A stretch of DNA of 64,000 nt from Desulfuromonadaceae bacterium (lineage in GTDB: Bacteria > Desulfobacterota > Desulfuromonadia > Geobacterales > Pseudopelobacteraceae): NCBI GenBank assembly GCA_028681335.1, contig JAQUIT010000006.1:1-64000 (forward strand), in the 5' to 3' direction. Below the pieces are notes generated by a model. It was not told the DNA's origin, ran no database searches, and worked only from the letters and a program-made list of their open reading frames with translations. This document shows, one piece after another, positions 50,487 through 60,856 of this stretch. The stretch's first letter is position 1, and each line of letters starts with the position of its first letter. The position numbers were made by a program, and so were the translations under genes.

Positions 50487-50619
50487 AATCTTTAAGCAAC
50501 AGAGTCGCAACGCTCCGTCCCCGCCTCAGGGGTGTTTTTTCGAGGCAATTGAATTCGTAACGACGTTCGTGCTCGTCCTGCTTCTGTTCGACGGAATCCT
50601 CTGAAAGGTAATTTTCGAC

Positions 50620-51264
50620 ATGAAAGAAAAACTCTACGCCCGTGCTAATTATCTGGCGCTGTTCACTATTTTTTACAACCTTGTCGAGGGGGGCGCCTCT
50701 GTCTGGTTCGGAGCCGCCGATGAGACCCTGGCGCTGTTCGGCTTCGGCGTGGATTCGTTCATTGAAGTCATTTCAGCGATCGGCGTCTGGCACATGCTAC
50801 GCAGAATCAGGGCCAATGGCGGAGAATCGCGGGACGAATTTGAGCAACGCGCGCTCAGGATTACCGGTGCAGCATTCTACATCCTGTCGGCCGGGCTCGT
50901 GGTAACGGCCGGTCTTAACCTGTACCAGCAGCACAAGCCGGAGACAACCTTGTGGGGCATCGTAATTTCGCTGCTTTCGATATCCTTCATGTGGTTTTTG
51001 ATACGTCAGAAGACCAGCGTCGGCACAGCACTCAACTCACCGGCCATACTTGCTGACGCCGCCTGTTCCCGAGCGTGCCTCTACCTGTCGCTGGTGTTAA
51101 TGCTTTCCAGTGTTGGCTATGAGCTGACCGGCATCGGCAGTCTGGATGCCATTGGCGCCATACTGATTTCCTGGCTGACCATCCGCGAAGGCAAAGAGGC
51201 TTTCGGCAAGGCCAAAGGGATGAGCTGTTCATGCTGTTGCAGCGCTGCCCAAGCAAAGAATTAA
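50620..51264 (+). CDS. CDF-like cation transporter with Cys-rich tail
   Basis: 214 aa, about six helices related to the membrane part of cation diffusion facilitators (FGFGVDSFIEVISAIGVW in TM2, ILADAACSRACLYLSLVL in TM5), without the usual cytoplasmic domain. The C-terminus ends in a thiol-rich cluster (GMSCSCCCSAAQ) likely to bind soft metals. First gene after the ArsR-type promoter, followed by an adaptor, permease and ATPase. AAAGG precedes the ATG. Confidence 0.85.
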   Translation: MKEKLYARANYLALFTIFYNLVEGGASVWFGAADETLALFGFGVDSFIEVISAIGVWHMLRRIRANGGESRDEFEQRALRITGAAFYILSAGLVVTAGLNLYQQHKPETTLWGIVISLLSISFMWFLIRQKTSVGTALNSPAILADAACSRACLYLSLVLMLSSVGYELTGIGSLDAIGAILISWLTIREGKEAFGKAKGMSCSCCCSAAQAKN

Positions 51265-51281
51265 CCCAAAAGGAGTGCAAC

Positions 51282-52451
51282 ATGGCTTTGCGGAATAAGC
51301 TGGTACGAAACAAAAAATATCTGCTATGGGGCCTTGCCGTCGTTGTCGTGGCTGTCATCGTCAAGATGACGCTCCTCGCCCCGCCGCTGGTGAAGGTCGT
51401 ATCGTTACAAAAGCGTGACCTGACAGCACAGGTCTACGGCAATGGCACCGTCGAAGCCAAGGTGGTAGTTGGCGTTTCCAGTAAAATAACCGGGAGGATT
51501 GTAACGCTGCATGTTGACCAGGGGGATCACGTCAAACGCGGCCAACTGCTCGCCACGCTGGAAAGCGATGACCTGCTCCAGCAGCAGAAGTTGTCCGAGG
51601 CGGGAGTCAGCAAGTCAGCAGCCAACCTGAAAGTGGAAATAGCGAATCTTCAGAAAGCCCGCGCAAACCTGGTTCTGGCAAAAGACAATGCCAGACGCTT
51701 CAAATCCCTGCTTGATGGCGGCATGGTTTCCCGGCAGGAAGCCGAACAGTATGAAAACGTCTATCAGGTCGCCCGGGAGGATGTTGCCCGCAGCGCGGCG
51801 ATGATTGAAGCGGTACGGATGGAACAGGCGGCCAATCGCGCCGGTCTCGGTTTTGCCGGCAGCAAGGTGGCGGACACCCGCATCCTGGCCCCGATGGATG
51901 GAATCATTATCACCCGCAATCTGGAAAAGGGAGCGACAACAACTCCGGGCCAGACAATATTCACGCTGGCCGATCCTGACACGATCTGGGTTACCGCCAA
52001 CGTTGACGAATCACAGCTGAAAGGTGTGGCTGTCGGCAAGAGCGCCGTAATAATGCTTCGTTCTTCACCGGGTGAACAGTGGGCCGGCCAGGTTGCCCGA
52101 CTTGGCTACCAGAGTGACCGCGTTACCGAAGAGCTGCAGGTGAATGTGGCCTTTAAGCCGCCGCGCGTAAACTTCAGGCTGGGAGAGCAGGCTGAGGTTT
52201 ACATCACGACCGAAGCCAAGAAATCGGCCCCTTCCCTCCCCTCCGCAGCGCTGGTAACCAGCGGTAAAAAACGGGGCGTATGGGTCGCGGATAACGGTAG
52301 ACTCAGCTTCAGGGCGGTGACCGCGGGCATACGAGATCGTGGCGATTTTACCGAGATCACCGGAGGGCTTGACGACAACGCGAGAGTTGTCGTTGCAGAC
52401 CCGCTGAAAATGGCAAAATTCCGGGACGGCATGAGGGTCCGGATTCAATGA
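51282..52451 (+). CDS. Periplasmic adaptor (HlyD/MacA-like)
   Basis: 389 aa from ATG 51282, with AAGGAG six bases upstream. One N-terminal helix (YLLWGLAVVVVAVIVKMTLL) anchors it. The lipoyl-like segment (GRIVTLHVDQGDHVKRGQLLATLES) is split by a coiled-coil hairpin (~105-190), followed by barrel domains (ADPDTIWVTANVDESQLKGV). It overlaps the permease gene by ATGA. Together with the next two genes it forms a MacAB-like exporter, although no outer-membrane channel gene is present here. Confidence 0.92.
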   Translation: MALRNKLVRNKKYLLWGLAVVVVAVIVKMTLLAPPLVKVVSLQKRDLTAQVYGNGTVEAKVVVGVSSKITGRIVTLHVDQGDHVKRGQLLATLESDDLLQQQKLSEAGVSKSAANLKVEIANLQKARANLVLAKDNARRFKSLLDGGMVSRQEAEQYENVYQVAREDVARSAAMIEAVRMEQAANRAGLGFAGSKVADTRILAPMDGIIITRNLEKGATTTPGQTIFTLADPDTIWVTANVDESQLKGVAVGKSAVIMLRSSPGEQWAGQVARLGYQSDRVTEELQVNVAFKPPRVNFRLGEQAEVYITTEAKKSAPSLPSAALVTSGKKRGVWVADNGRLSFRAVTAGIRDRGDFTEITGGLDDNARVVVADPLKMAKFRDGMRVRIQ

Positions 52452-53650
52452 ATCTCGCCATACGCGACATACGCTACCACCGGGGCCGGTTTATCCTGAC
52501 ATCGATCGGGTTGGGGCTGTTACTGGGAGTCGTTATCAGCATGGGGGGAATCTACCGGGGACTTATTGCCGATGCCCTGGCGATACTGAACGCCAACAGG
52601 GCCGACATCTGGGTGGTCCAGCAGGACACCAACGGTCCTTTTGCCGAAAGTTCGCGGATACCCGAAGACATCAAATACAGAATTGCAGCGGTTCCGGGTG
52701 TTGCGGCGGTATCACCGCTCGCCTTGCAAACCATCCAGATCGAGCGCAATGGCAAACCGTTCCGTTTTTTCCTGATCGGCTATGGCATGGGCAGTTTCGG
52801 CGGCCCCCCTTCCATCATTGCCGGCAGAAACATCAGCCAGAAACATTACGAAATGGTGGTGGCCAAGTCGATGAAGATCGGGCTCGGAGAGAAGCTCCGT
52901 TTAGGGCAAAACGAATACACCGTCGTCGGCATCGCAGAAAACATTGTATCCTCAAGCGGCGACCCGGCCGCATACGTAACCCTTGCCGACGCCCAGGATA
53001 TCCAGTTCAAAAAGAGCAACCACGCCATCAGGAACGAGAGAACAAAAATAGCGGCCGGTGCCGACGCAATAGCAACGTTTTCCCAACAACAGGCTGATTT
53101 TCTGGCGAACAACATCATTGCGGCAACCGAATCGACACACACGGTCAACACGGTAATGGTGAGGCTGGACGCAGGAGCCGACCTGAAACAGGTGCAGGAG
53201 CGAATCCAGCGCTGGAACTACCTGCGTGCCATCTCCGACGCCGAACAGACCACCATCCTTTCCAAGGGGATGATAGAAAAGGCCCGGATGCAGTTGGGAC
53301 TGTTCAGGGCCATACTACTGGTTATCTCAGGCGTCATTATTTCACTGATCATCTACACCTCAACACTCGACAAGATCCGGGTCATTGCCACCCTGAAGCT
53401 GATCGGCTCCCAAAACCGGGTTATCATCGGCATGATCCTGCAGCAATCACTCCTGATGGGGATACTGGCCTACGGCATCGGCTACGCTGTGATCCTCCTT
53501 ACGTACGAAAATTTTCCCCGCCGGATCGTCCTTGAAGCTTTCGACCTGCAAGCGCTGTTTGTCATCGTCATGGTAATTTGTACGTTTTCCAGCTTTGTGG
53601 GGATTCGAAAAGCGCTCAAGGTCGAACCGGCCGAAGCATTGGGGGGGTAA
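52448..53650 (+). CDS. ABC transporter permease (FtsX/MacB type)
   Basis: 400 aa. An N-terminal helix (RFILTSIGLGLLLGVVISMGG), a large periplasmic domain (~45-270) and three C-terminal helices (LFRAILLVISGVIISLIIY, LLMGILAYGIGYAVILL, ALFVIVMVICTFSSFVG). This mechanotransmission topology is typical of MacB, LolC/E and FtsX. Coupled to the adaptor by a 4-bp overlap and to the ATPase by 1 nt. Confidence 0.93.
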   Translation: MNLAIRDIRYHRGRFILTSIGLGLLLGVVISMGGIYRGLIADALAILNANRADIWVVQQDTNGPFAESSRIPEDIKYRIAAVPGVAAVSPLALQTIQIERNGKPFRFFLIGYGMGSFGGPPSIIAGRNISQKHYEMVVAKSMKIGLGEKLRLGQNEYTVVGIAENIVSSSGDPAAYVTLADAQDIQFKKSNHAIRNERTKIAAGADAIATFSQQQADFLANNIIAATESTHTVNTVMVRLDAGADLKQVQERIQRWNYLRAISDAEQTTILSKGMIEKARMQLGLFRAILLVISGVIISLIIYTSTLDKIRVIATLKLIGSQNRVIIGMILQQSLLMGILAYGIGYAVILLTYENFPRRIVLEAFDLQALFVIVMVICTFSSFVGIRKALKVEPAEALGG

Positions 53651-53651
53651 C

Positions 53652-54347
53652 ATGTACGCAGTAGAAGTGGACAATCTGACGAAGATCTACGGGAAGGGCG
53701 AGACCGCCGTCACCGCGCTGCAAGATGCAGACTTCAAGGTCAAGCGGGGCGAACTGGTCGCCATCCTCGGCCCATCAGGTTCGGGCAAGACCACCCTGCT
53801 GACCTGCATCGGCCTGATCAATGAACCAACCCATGGCAAGGTCGTCATCGATGGAATAACCGTTGCCGATGAGGGATGGCAAGGGGGCATTGACCTGAAG
53901 CGGATGCGCCGGGAAAAACTTGGTTTCATCTTCCAGGCGCATAACCTGATCCCGTTTCTGACTGCACAGGAAAATGTGATGGTGGCGTTGGAAATTAATG
54001 GTCTGAAGCGGTTTGAGGCTAAGCAGCGCTCAGTTGAACTACTGGACGCTCTGAACCTGGGGCACCGGGTCAATAACTATCCGAGCGCACTTTCCGGAGG
54101 AGAATCCCAGCGGGTCGCAATCGCCCGTGCACTGGCCAATCGTCCCAGGGTGATTCTGGCCGATGAGCCGACTGCGGCACTCGACACAGAGAACGGCAGA
54201 AACGTCATGGATCTTCTAAAAAAACTGGCCGTGGAGAACAATTCAGCCATCATGGTTGTCACACACGATCACCGCATGGTGGAAAACTTCGACAGGATTC
54301 TGGAAGTCAGCGATGGCCGTATTGTCGCCGAAAAAAGCAACGTTTAA
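53652..54347 (+). CDS. ABC transporter ATP-binding protein (LolD/MacB type)
   Basis: 231 aa from ATG 53652, just after the permease stop, with a G-run upstream. Walker A is GPSGSGKTTLL, the Q-loop FIFQAHNLIPF, the signature LSGGESQR, Walker B VILADEPTAALD and the switch His TVTHDH-like (VVTHDH). It powers the permease of this operon. The last gene before a convergent hairpin. Confidence 0.96.
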   Translation: MYAVEVDNLTKIYGKGETAVTALQDADFKVKRGELVAILGPSGSGKTTLLTCIGLINEPTHGKVVIDGITVADEGWQGGIDLKRMRREKLGFIFQAHNLIPFLTAQENVMVALEINGLKRFEAKQRSVELLDALNLGHRVNNYPSALSGGESQRVAIARALANRPRVILADEPTAALDTENGRNVMDLLKKLAVENNSAIMVVTHDHRMVENFDRILEVSDGRIVAEKSNV

Positions 54348-54358
54348 ACCCGCTCGCA

Positions 54359-54402
54359 GTGCATTTGACCCGGCTGTCGCTGACTGCCGGGCCGAATGCA
54401 CT
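54359..54402. terminator. Convergent hairpin between ATPase and kinase genes
   Basis: AGTGCATT/AATGCACT and CCCGGC/GCCGGG form a two-part stem with a 3-nt internal mismatch. The flanks are only weakly T-rich, so termination on either strand is probable but not certain. Confidence 0.65.
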
Positions 54403-54407
54403 TAAAA

Positions 54408-55592
54408 TCACACCTCGACCCTGAACTCAGCCCCTCCATCCACGTTACGGGCGGTCAATTTTCCAGCCATATTCTGTTCAATAATCACCTTGGACATATA
54501 CAGGCCGATACCGGTCCCTCTGTCCGGACCACGAGTAGTGAAATAGGGATCGAATATTTTAGGCAGGATGTCATCTGGAATGCCGCCGCAGTTGTCGCGG
54601 ACAGTTACGACAGAGCGCCCGTTCTCGCTGGCGATGCGGATCATGATCCGAGGAAGGGGGATATTACGTTCAATTGCCGCCTCGCGTGCATTGGAAATAA
54701 TATTTATCAGTACCTGGGCATATTCGTTTTGATAGCCGGTCGCCGCCACCTCATCGTCGCTTTCGATTTCCACCTTGATCTTGTGGCTGCCCAGATTCGG
54801 TGAGACTAGTTCCAGAGTGCGTCCGACCACCTTGCTGACGAAGAACCCCTGCCTTTCCTTGTCCACCCGAAAAAAATTTCGCAGGTCATCGATCTTGCTG
54901 GACATTTGCAATAGAACTTCCATTGCTTCGTGAATATCATTACCCATTTCCTCACTGGTGAGCGTACCGGAGTCATACTGCATCTGTATGTTCTGGATGA
55001 TCAGGGCGACATTGTTGAGCGGCTGGCGCCACTGATGGGCGATGTTGCCAATCATCTCACCCATGGCCGCCAGACGGCTCTGCTGAATCAGTGTCTGATC
55101 TTTGCGACGCAGATCGGCAACCATCTCGTTGACACGCGCTTCCAGTGTTTTGTGCAACACCCTCAACTCTTCATCAGCCAATTGGCGTGCTTTACGCTCC
55201 CTGACCTCATCAAGTGCGCGCTGCATTGCCAGGGGTAGTTTATCAAGCCGGCTCTTCAACACATAGTCGGTGGCACCCTGTTTGAGGAGCTCTACGGCAT
55301 TCTCTTCGCCGATGGCACCGGAAACGCAGATGAACGGAACTCCGGGACAAAGCGATTGCAACAGACGGAGCGCTGCCGGGGCGTTGAAAGCGGGGAGCCG
55401 GTAGTCGGCAAGAACAAGATCGTAGGCGCAGTTACACAGGAAATTCGTGTACTGTTCCTCGTTGCAAGCCCAATCAATATGCAAAGAAAAACCTGCCGCG
55501 AGAAGACGTTCCCTGATGATCTCAACATCTTGAGGAGAATCCTCTACATGCAAAATCCGCAGAGGTCTCACTGAGTCGTTTTTATCGTTCAT
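54408..55592 (-). CDS. REC-led histidine kinase
   Basis: 394 aa: receiver (residues ~10-130, Asp in [14 protein letters not shown]), a coiled coil (EELRVLHKTLEARVNEMV), HisKA with the variant box NIAHQWRQPLNNVAL, and HATPase (DNCGGIPDDILPKIFDPYF, GTGIGLYMSKV). No membrane segment, so it is cytoplasmic and takes its input through the receiver. Its receiver is closely similar to that of the kinase at 58283-60613. It overlaps the Rcp1-like regulator gene by 11 bp. Confidence 0.93.
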   Translation of the reverse strand: MNDKNDSVRPLRILHVEDSPQDVEIIRERLLAAGFSLHIDWACNEEQYTNFLCNCAYDLVLADYRLPAFNAPAALRLLQSLCPGVPFICVSGAIGEENAVELLKQGATDYVLKSRLDKLPLAMQRALDEVRERKARQLADEELRVLHKTLEARVNEMVADLRRKDQTLIQQSRLAAMGEMIGNIAHQWRQPLNNVALIIQNIQMQYDSGTLTSEEMGNDIHEAMEVLLQMSSKIDDLRNFFRVDKERQGFFVSKVVGRTLELVSPNLGSHKIKVEIESDDEVAATGYQNEYAQVLINIISNAREAAIERNIPLPRIMIRIASENGRSVVTVRDNCGGIPDDILPKIFDPYFTTRGPDRGTGIGLYMSKVIIEQNMAGKLTARNVDGGAEFRVEV

Positions 55593-56040
55593 GTTCAGGC
55601 ACTCCGTCCGGCGGCAGTTCGTTGATCATGGCCCAGAAAACTCCGATATGGCGAACAGCATCGATAAACTCACTGAATTTAACCGGTTTTACCACATAGG
55701 CGTTACTTCCCAGTTCGTAACTCCGGATCAGATCATGCTCCTCCCGCGAAGAGGTCAGCATCACCACCGGAATAGTTTTCAACGCCGCATCAGCACGGAT
55801 GGCCCGTAACACCTCGATACCATCCATGCGCGGCATCTTGATGTCGAGGATAGCCACGGCCGGATTGCCGCGTTTACGCTGACTGAATTCCCCCTCGCAG
55901 CGCAGGTACTCCAGCGCCTCTACACCGTCCCTGACGACAGCGACCCGGTTGGCCAGATTGTTGTCAGCCAGCGCCTCAAGGGTTAATTCAAGATCGCTGG
56001 GATTATCTTCGGCAAGCAGGATCGGCTTTAAATCAGACAT
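55582..56040 (-). CDS. Single-domain response regulator (Rcp1-like)
   Basis: 152 aa, receiver only. Acidic pocket ILLAEDNPSDLEL, phosphoacceptor Asp in VAILDIKMPRMDG, conserved Thr/Ser in VVMLTSSREEHD and Lys in VVKPVKFSEF. The Rcp1 type pairs with phytochrome-like or PAS kinases, so the kinase at 56052 is the probable partner. It lies 11 nt after that gene and overlaps the next kinase gene. Confidence 0.93.
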   Translation of the reverse strand: MSDLKPILLAEDNPSDLELTLEALADNNLANRVAVVRDGVEALEYLRCEGEFSQRKRGNPAVAILDIKMPRMDGIEVLRAIRADAALKTIPVVMLTSSREEHDLIRSYELGSNAYVVKPVKFSEFIDAVRHIGVFWAMINELPPDGVPEHER

Positions 56041-56051
56041 TCATTCCCCCT

Positions 56052-57653
56052 CTATTTTGGTAGCGTAAAATAAAATCTGGCTCCCCGGTTCAGCTCCGCC
56101 TCAGCCCAGACCCTACCACCATGCCGTGTGATGATGCGCTGTACGGTGGCCAGGCCGATTCCGGTACCTTCGAAATCTTCCAGAGCATGCAGACGTTGAA
56201 AAACACCAAAGAGCTTACCGGCATACTGCATATCGAAACCAACACCATTATCTGCGACAACAAAGACAATTTTACCGTTATCCTCGCTGGCGCTGACCTC
56301 GATCCTGGCGACCTCCCTTGTCCTCGTATATTTAACGGCATTATCCAGCAGATTGACCCAAACCTGACGGAGCAGGGCATAATCACCGCGTACGGACGGC
56401 AGGTCACCGATGACCCACTCAATCGTGCGCCCATCAGCAGGGGTCTTTAAAGGAATCAACGCTTCCTGAAGCGCCTGATTCATTGACATGCTTTTCTGAA
56501 CCATCTCTGCCCGCCCGGTCCGCGAAAACTGTAGCAGGTCGTCAATCAACACCCCCATCTGGCATGCCGAAGCGGCGATGGTATCCAGATAGTGCAGACC
56601 TTTTTCGCTCAGATCAGCTCGACAGCGTGAAACCATCAAATCTACATAGCCGTCAATATGCCGCAACGGCGCACGCAGGTCGTGCGAGACAGAGTAACAG
56701 AATGCCTCCAGCTCCTGATTGGCCGCTTCCAGTTGCGTCGTTCGCTCAACCACCCGCTGTTCCAGATCAGCATTCAACCGTTTGATTTCCTCCTCCGCCT
56801 GCTTACGCTCGGTGACATCTGATGCAATTTCCAGACGCACAATACGACCATCGACCCATTGCAACGCCCTGTCGCGCACATCGTACCAACGCCCGTTTAT
56901 GGTGTTCTGAAATTCCCAGCAATAAATTCCCGCCGGATTACCGGTACCATCAAGCAGCTTGTCGTTGCTGCAGAAACTGCACGGCCCCTCCTGCCCGGTC
57001 TGCATCACCTTCCAGCACAATTGACCAACAGCCCCTCCGAAGTGCTCTTTAACAAAATTATTTACAAACAGCAGTTCGTAGGTTTTCATGTCGGCAACAT
57101 AGACAATGGCGTCGAGGCCGTTTAAAACTGTAAGCAGTCTTTCGTGCGATGCTTTTGTCACCTCCTCCGCCCGAGCGCGCTCGGCCATTTCAATCTGAAG
57201 CTGGTCCCGTTCCTCCAGCAGCTGACGCTGTATTTCCTGTTGTTTTTCGAGTTGCTGGTTGAGGGTGGTGAATTTACTGCCTGCTGACTGAAATGAGGAA
57301 CAGCGCAGAAAAACAAGAGGCGCGGCGTCTGATTTCCTCTGTATGCGCTGCCCAAAGCAGCGATACTTTATCTCCTGACCGTCTTTTCCGCGACAGGAGA
57401 GGAGGCCGGGGATTTGTTGCCGGTTTCTGGAGCAGACCACCAGATGCCGCAGTACCATTTCGGCAGGGGTTATGACAAAGTCGGTGATTGGCCTTCCCGG
57501 CAGCTCATGACTCGCACCGCCAAGCATCCGTACTCCGGCCTGATTGGCCTCTACCAACACACCATCGTGTGTTAACAGGAAACAGGCGTCCGGCCAGGGA
57601 TCACACAACGCTGAAAAGAGTTCGGCCAACATTGTCCCCGCTTCATCCACCAT
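56052..57653 (-). CDS. PAS-domain histidine kinase (phytochrome-like output)
   Basis: 533 aa. PAS domain 1 (residues ~10-120), a coiled coil (~130-170), PAS domain 2 (~175-290), then HisKA with FCYSVSHDLRAPLRHIDGY and HATPase (VVADNGVGFDMQYAGKLFGVF, GTGIGLATVQRI). No membrane helices. PAS 2 has CSFCSNDKLLDG, a cysteine pair of unknown role. The start overlaps the MetOD1 gene by 11 bp. The FSVSHDLR-like box matches kinases that signal to Rcp1-type regulators such as the one next to it. Confidence 0.93.
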   Translation of the reverse strand: MVDEAGTMLAELFSALCDPWPDACFLLTHDGVLVEANQAGVRMLGGASHELPGRPITDFVITPAEMVLRHLVVCSRNRQQIPGLLSCRGKDGQEIKYRCFGQRIQRKSDAAPLVFLRCSSFQSAGSKFTTLNQQLEKQQEIQRQLLEERDQLQIEMAERARAEEVTKASHERLLTVLNGLDAIVYVADMKTYELLFVNNFVKEHFGGAVGQLCWKVMQTGQEGPCSFCSNDKLLDGTGNPAGIYCWEFQNTINGRWYDVRDRALQWVDGRIVRLEIASDVTERKQAEEEIKRLNADLEQRVVERTTQLEAANQELEAFCYSVSHDLRAPLRHIDGYVDLMVSRCRADLSEKGLHYLDTIAASACQMGVLIDDLLQFSRTGRAEMVQKSMSMNQALQEALIPLKTPADGRTIEWVIGDLPSVRGDYALLRQVWVNLLDNAVKYTRTREVARIEVSASEDNGKIVFVVADNGVGFDMQYAGKLFGVFQRLHALEDFEGTGIGLATVQRIITRHGGRVWAEAELNRGARFYFTLPK

Positions 57654-58215
57654 AATATTCTCTGCCCCTGGCTACAGAGGATTCCTCGGTCTGCTGCAGG
57701 TAGACGACAACCCTGCACCCCCTGTTCCCCTGCGCAATTGTCTCCTCAAGGACAACTTTGGCATAACCAAGATTATTTGCAGCGATAACCCCAAAGACGT
57801 TGGAGGTCATCATGCACATGGACGGACGGTTCAGCACCTTGTCAGCAAACGGACACCTGCTGTTGATAAAGACAATTTTGCTTTCATCCTGCTGTGCGAT
57901 GCTGAAGCAGCCTTGAATCCTCCGTTTCAGGTCAACAAGGACATCTGCCACCTGCCGGCGTGAAAGAGAACTGCCCCCCAGTTCCTGTTTGTAGATTGAA
58001 TTAATCCATTCGCCGATGTTCTGCCCGACCAGACTGATATAGCCGGCCGCCTCCTCGTATCCAACGATTTCCTCAAGGGTGCCGGCCAGCTCTCTGATAA
58101 GAGTCCGTAAGAAGACATCCCGTTCAAGGGGAATATTGAGCCGCTCAACGTCACTTGGCAACACGTCATTGCCGGACTCATGCTCGGCATGTAAAATCAG
58201 ATTCTGTTCCGGCAT
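57643..58215 (-). CDS. MetOD1 (methanogen output domain 1) protein
   Basis: 190 aa from ATG 58215, supported by AGGAGG six bases upstream (the GTG at 58218 is rejected). The C-terminal half has the MetOD1 signature CPFADKVLNRPSMCMMTSNVFG followed by ANNLGYAKVVLEE. Two Cys residues in that motif may bind metal or sense redox state. The N-terminal part is helical (VFLRTLIRELAGTLEEIVGYE). MetOD1 is usually a sensor or output module of signalling proteins. Here it stands alone among kinase genes, translationally linked to the PAS kinase. Confidence 0.82.
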   Translation of the reverse strand: MPEQNLILHAEHESGNDVLPSDVERLNIPLERDVFLRTLIRELAGTLEEIVGYEEAAGYISLVGQNIGEWINSIYKQELGGSSLSRRQVADVLVDLKRRIQGCFSIAQQDESKIVFINSRCPFADKVLNRPSMCMMTSNVFGVIAANNLGYAKVVLEETIAQGNRGCRVVVYLQQTEESSVARGREYYGG

Positions 58216-58282
58216 CACTTTCCTCCTTTGATTTGGCAGTTATCTCGACGACAACGTAAAAGCTGTTTTCGGCTGATGAAAG

Positions 58283-60613
58283 TCAGGCATCCCTGTCAAG
58301 CATCTCTCTCACCTTCTTCATTAACTCTGCAGGCTTGACAGGTTTCATAATCAAATCCACCCCCCTATCAAGCTCTCCCCGGCTCTGGATAAAATCGGCA
58401 GTATAGCCGCTGGTAAAGAGAACCTTGACATCGGGGTGGTCCTGCTTGATCTGCCTGTAGGCTTCCATGCCGCTTTTTTTAGGCATGATCATATCCATAA
58501 GAATCAGCTTTATCGCCAGGCTGTTCGCATTGAATTTCTCAACAGCCTCCTCCCCGTCTTTTGCGCTGATCACCTCATAGCCGTAATTTGTAAGGAACAT
58601 CTCCACAACCTTACGAACGGCAGCATCATCTTCAACCACAAGAATCGTCTCTGTGCCACCTTCCACCGGCTCGGCAACACGTTTTTCTTGATCTGCCAAT
58701 TCTTCTTCGGCAATCAGTGGTAAAAATATCTTGAACGTGGTCCCCCTGTCTTTTTCACTATAGACATAGATGAATCCGTTGTGCTGACTGACGATCCCGT
58801 GGACGATCGACATACCGAGCCCGGTCCCCTTCCCCGCCTCCTTGGTCGTGAAAAATGGTTCGAAGATCCTGTTCCGGGTCGCCTCATCCATGCCGCTGCC
58901 GGTGTCCGACACCGTTACGAGGGCATAGCTCCCCGGCTTGCCCCAGCCATGATTATGCACGAAGGAATCATCTATGTGCTGAAGAGCGGTTTCTATGGTC
59001 AGCTCCCCCCCTTTGGGCATGGCATCGCGGGCATTTGTCGCCAGGTTCATAAGGACCTGCTCAATCTGGCCGGCATCAGCCATGACTCTGAGGGTCACAT
59101 CATTGTAAATAACTTTCAGCTTGATATCCTCACCAATGATCCTGACGAGAAACTTCTGCACCTGCTGTACAAGATCGTTCAGATTGACCGGTTTGGTGTC
59201 CATAACCTGCTTACGGCTAAAAGCCAGCAGTCCACGGGTCAACTGCGTTGCCTTCTCTGCAGCCGATTTAATATGTTCAAGCGCCTCTTTTTCCGTGTCA
59301 TCGAACTTCGGCCGCATGCTCAGCAAAGAGCAGTAGCCCATGATCACCGTCAGAATATTATTGAAGTCATGCGCCACACCACCGGCCAGCTGCCCGATTG
59401 CTTCCATCTTCTGTGATTGCAGCAACTGTTCCTTAAGCTTCTTTTTATCCGTGACATCTTCCTTGATAGCCAGATAGTGGGTGATGACACCCTTGCTGTC
59501 CTTGATGGGAGAAATGGTCGCCTCTTCCCAGAACAATTCACCATTCTTTTTCTTATTGAGAAACTCCCCCTCCCAGACATTGCCGGAGGATATTGTGGAC
59601 CACATTTTTTGGTACACCTCGGGGGTGATCGCGCCTGACTTCAGGATGCGCGGGCTACACCCTACAGCCTCGCCGGCTTCGTAGCCGGTAATTTGTGAAA
59701 ATTTGGGATTAACGAACTCTATGACACCCAGTGTATCGGTGATCACAATAGAAATGGGGCTTTGCTCAACCGCCTGAGAGAGTTTCCGCATTTTTTCTTC
59801 ATTCTGCTTCCGCTCGGTAATGTCCATGAATGTGACAACCGAGCCGATTATGCTGCCATGCTTACGAATAGGATACGACCAGTACTCGGCGGGAAAGCTG
59901 CTACCGTCCGCCCGCCAGAGCACCTCATCATCCACATGCATATTTTCTCCATGTACGATCGCCCTGAACATCTGGCACTCTTCAGACCTGAAAGGTGTGC
60001 CGTCAGCATGGGTATGGTGAATCAGAGTATGCATGTTCTTGCCAAGAAGCTGGTCCGTACGTTCATACCCCAATATTCTGAGGCAGGCAGCATTGAAAAG
60101 GGTGCAGAGCCCATCCATGTCAACCCCGTAGATCGCTTCTGCCGTCGAGTTGAGAAGCAGCTGTACCAGCTCCGAACTGTCACGCAGTGCCTCCGTTGCC
60201 AGCCGGTGTGCTGTGCGCTCCCTGACTTCATTGAGCGCCCGCTCCATTGCCAACGGAAGCTTGTCCAACCTGTTTTTGGAGACATAGTCAGTAGCCCCCT
60301 GTTTAAGGAGTTCAACGACCTTTTCTTCGCCAATGGCTCCTGAGACACAAATAAACGGTACGCCGGGATGGATCGATTGCATCAGGCGAAGTGCCTCCGG
60401 CGCCTCGAATCCGGGAAGACGATAGTCGGCAAGCACAAGATCTAACTCACCTTTCTGCAGGAAAGCGGAATATTCCTGTTCATTGGCAGCCCACTCCACC
60501 TGCAGGAAAAAACCGGCGTCGGCCAGCCGTTCCCGAATGATCTCGGCATCTCCCGGAGAATCCTCAAGATGCAGAATCCGCAGAGGCCTGCCCCCATTCT
60601 TCTCGTTATCCAT
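58283..60613 (-). CDS. Hybrid histidine kinase REC-PAS-PAS-HK-REC
   Basis: 776 aa from ATG 60613 (AAGGAG upstream). Receiver 1 (~8-125, [14 protein letters not shown]), PAS domains at ~145-265 and ~275-395 with the PAC segment [14 protein letters not shown], HisKA with [17 protein letters not shown], HATPase ([32 protein letters not shown]) and a C-terminal receiver ([15 protein letters not shown]). Soluble. The N-terminal receiver is near-identical in pattern to that of the 54408 kinase, suggesting both receive signal from the same source. Confidence 0.94.
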   Translation of the reverse strand: MDNEKNGGRPLRILHLEDSPGDAEIIRERLADAGFFLQVEWAANEQEYSAFLQKGELDLVLADYRLPGFEAPEALRLMQSIHPGVPFICVSGAIGEEKVVELLKQGATDYVSKNRLDKLPLAMERALNEVRERTAHRLATEALRDSSELVQLLLNSTAEAIYGVDMDGLCTLFNAACLRILGYERTDQLLGKNMHTLIHHTHADGTPFRSEECQMFRAIVHGENMHVDDEVLWRADGSSFPAEYWSYPIRKHGSIIGSVVTFMDITERKQNEEKMRKLSQAVEQSPISIVITDTLGVIEFVNPKFSQITGYEAGEAVGCSPRILKSGAITPEVYQKMWSTISSGNVWEGEFLNKKKNGELFWEEATISPIKDSKGVITHYLAIKEDVTDKKKLKEQLLQSQKMEAIGQLAGGVAHDFNNILTVIMGYCSLLSMRPKFDDTEKEALEHIKSAAEKATQLTRGLLAFSRKQVMDTKPVNLNDLVQQVQKFLVRIIGEDIKLKVIYNDVTLRVMADAGQIEQVLMNLATNARDAMPKGGELTIETALQHIDDSFVHNHGWGKPGSYALVTVSDTGSGMDEATRNRIFEPFFTTKEAGKGTGLGMSIVHGIVSQHNGFIYVYSEKDRGTTFKIFLPLIAEEELADQEKRVAEPVEGGTETILVVEDDAAVRKVVEMFLTNYGYEVISAKDGEEAVEKFNANSLAIKLILMDMIMPKKSGMEAYRQIKQDHPDVKVLFTSGYTADFIQSRGELDRGVDLIMKPVKPAELMKKVREMLDRDA

Positions 60614-60856
60614 AAAGGAGCACTCCTTCCGATAACAGTTCATTCACTGATACCGTGTGCCAACCTGCGATGGGACATGCTTTCACTTTGATAAGAGGAG
60701 CACTTCGGCCGTAGGGCGGCATTTCATGAAGTATCCATGGGCAAGCGTATCACAAAGCACTCCACTGTCAACGGAGTCCTGGCCTCGCTTCATGCTACAA
60801 CTTTAGTTCTGGGGGGGGAGGTTAATTGGACAGGCGTAAAAAACATCCTAATAAAA

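Noticed and set aside
60805-60830. Run of eight G residues downstream of the hybrid kinase gene region
   Set aside because: No paired C-rich arm and no match to the dispersed repeat family; considered simple low-complexity sequence.
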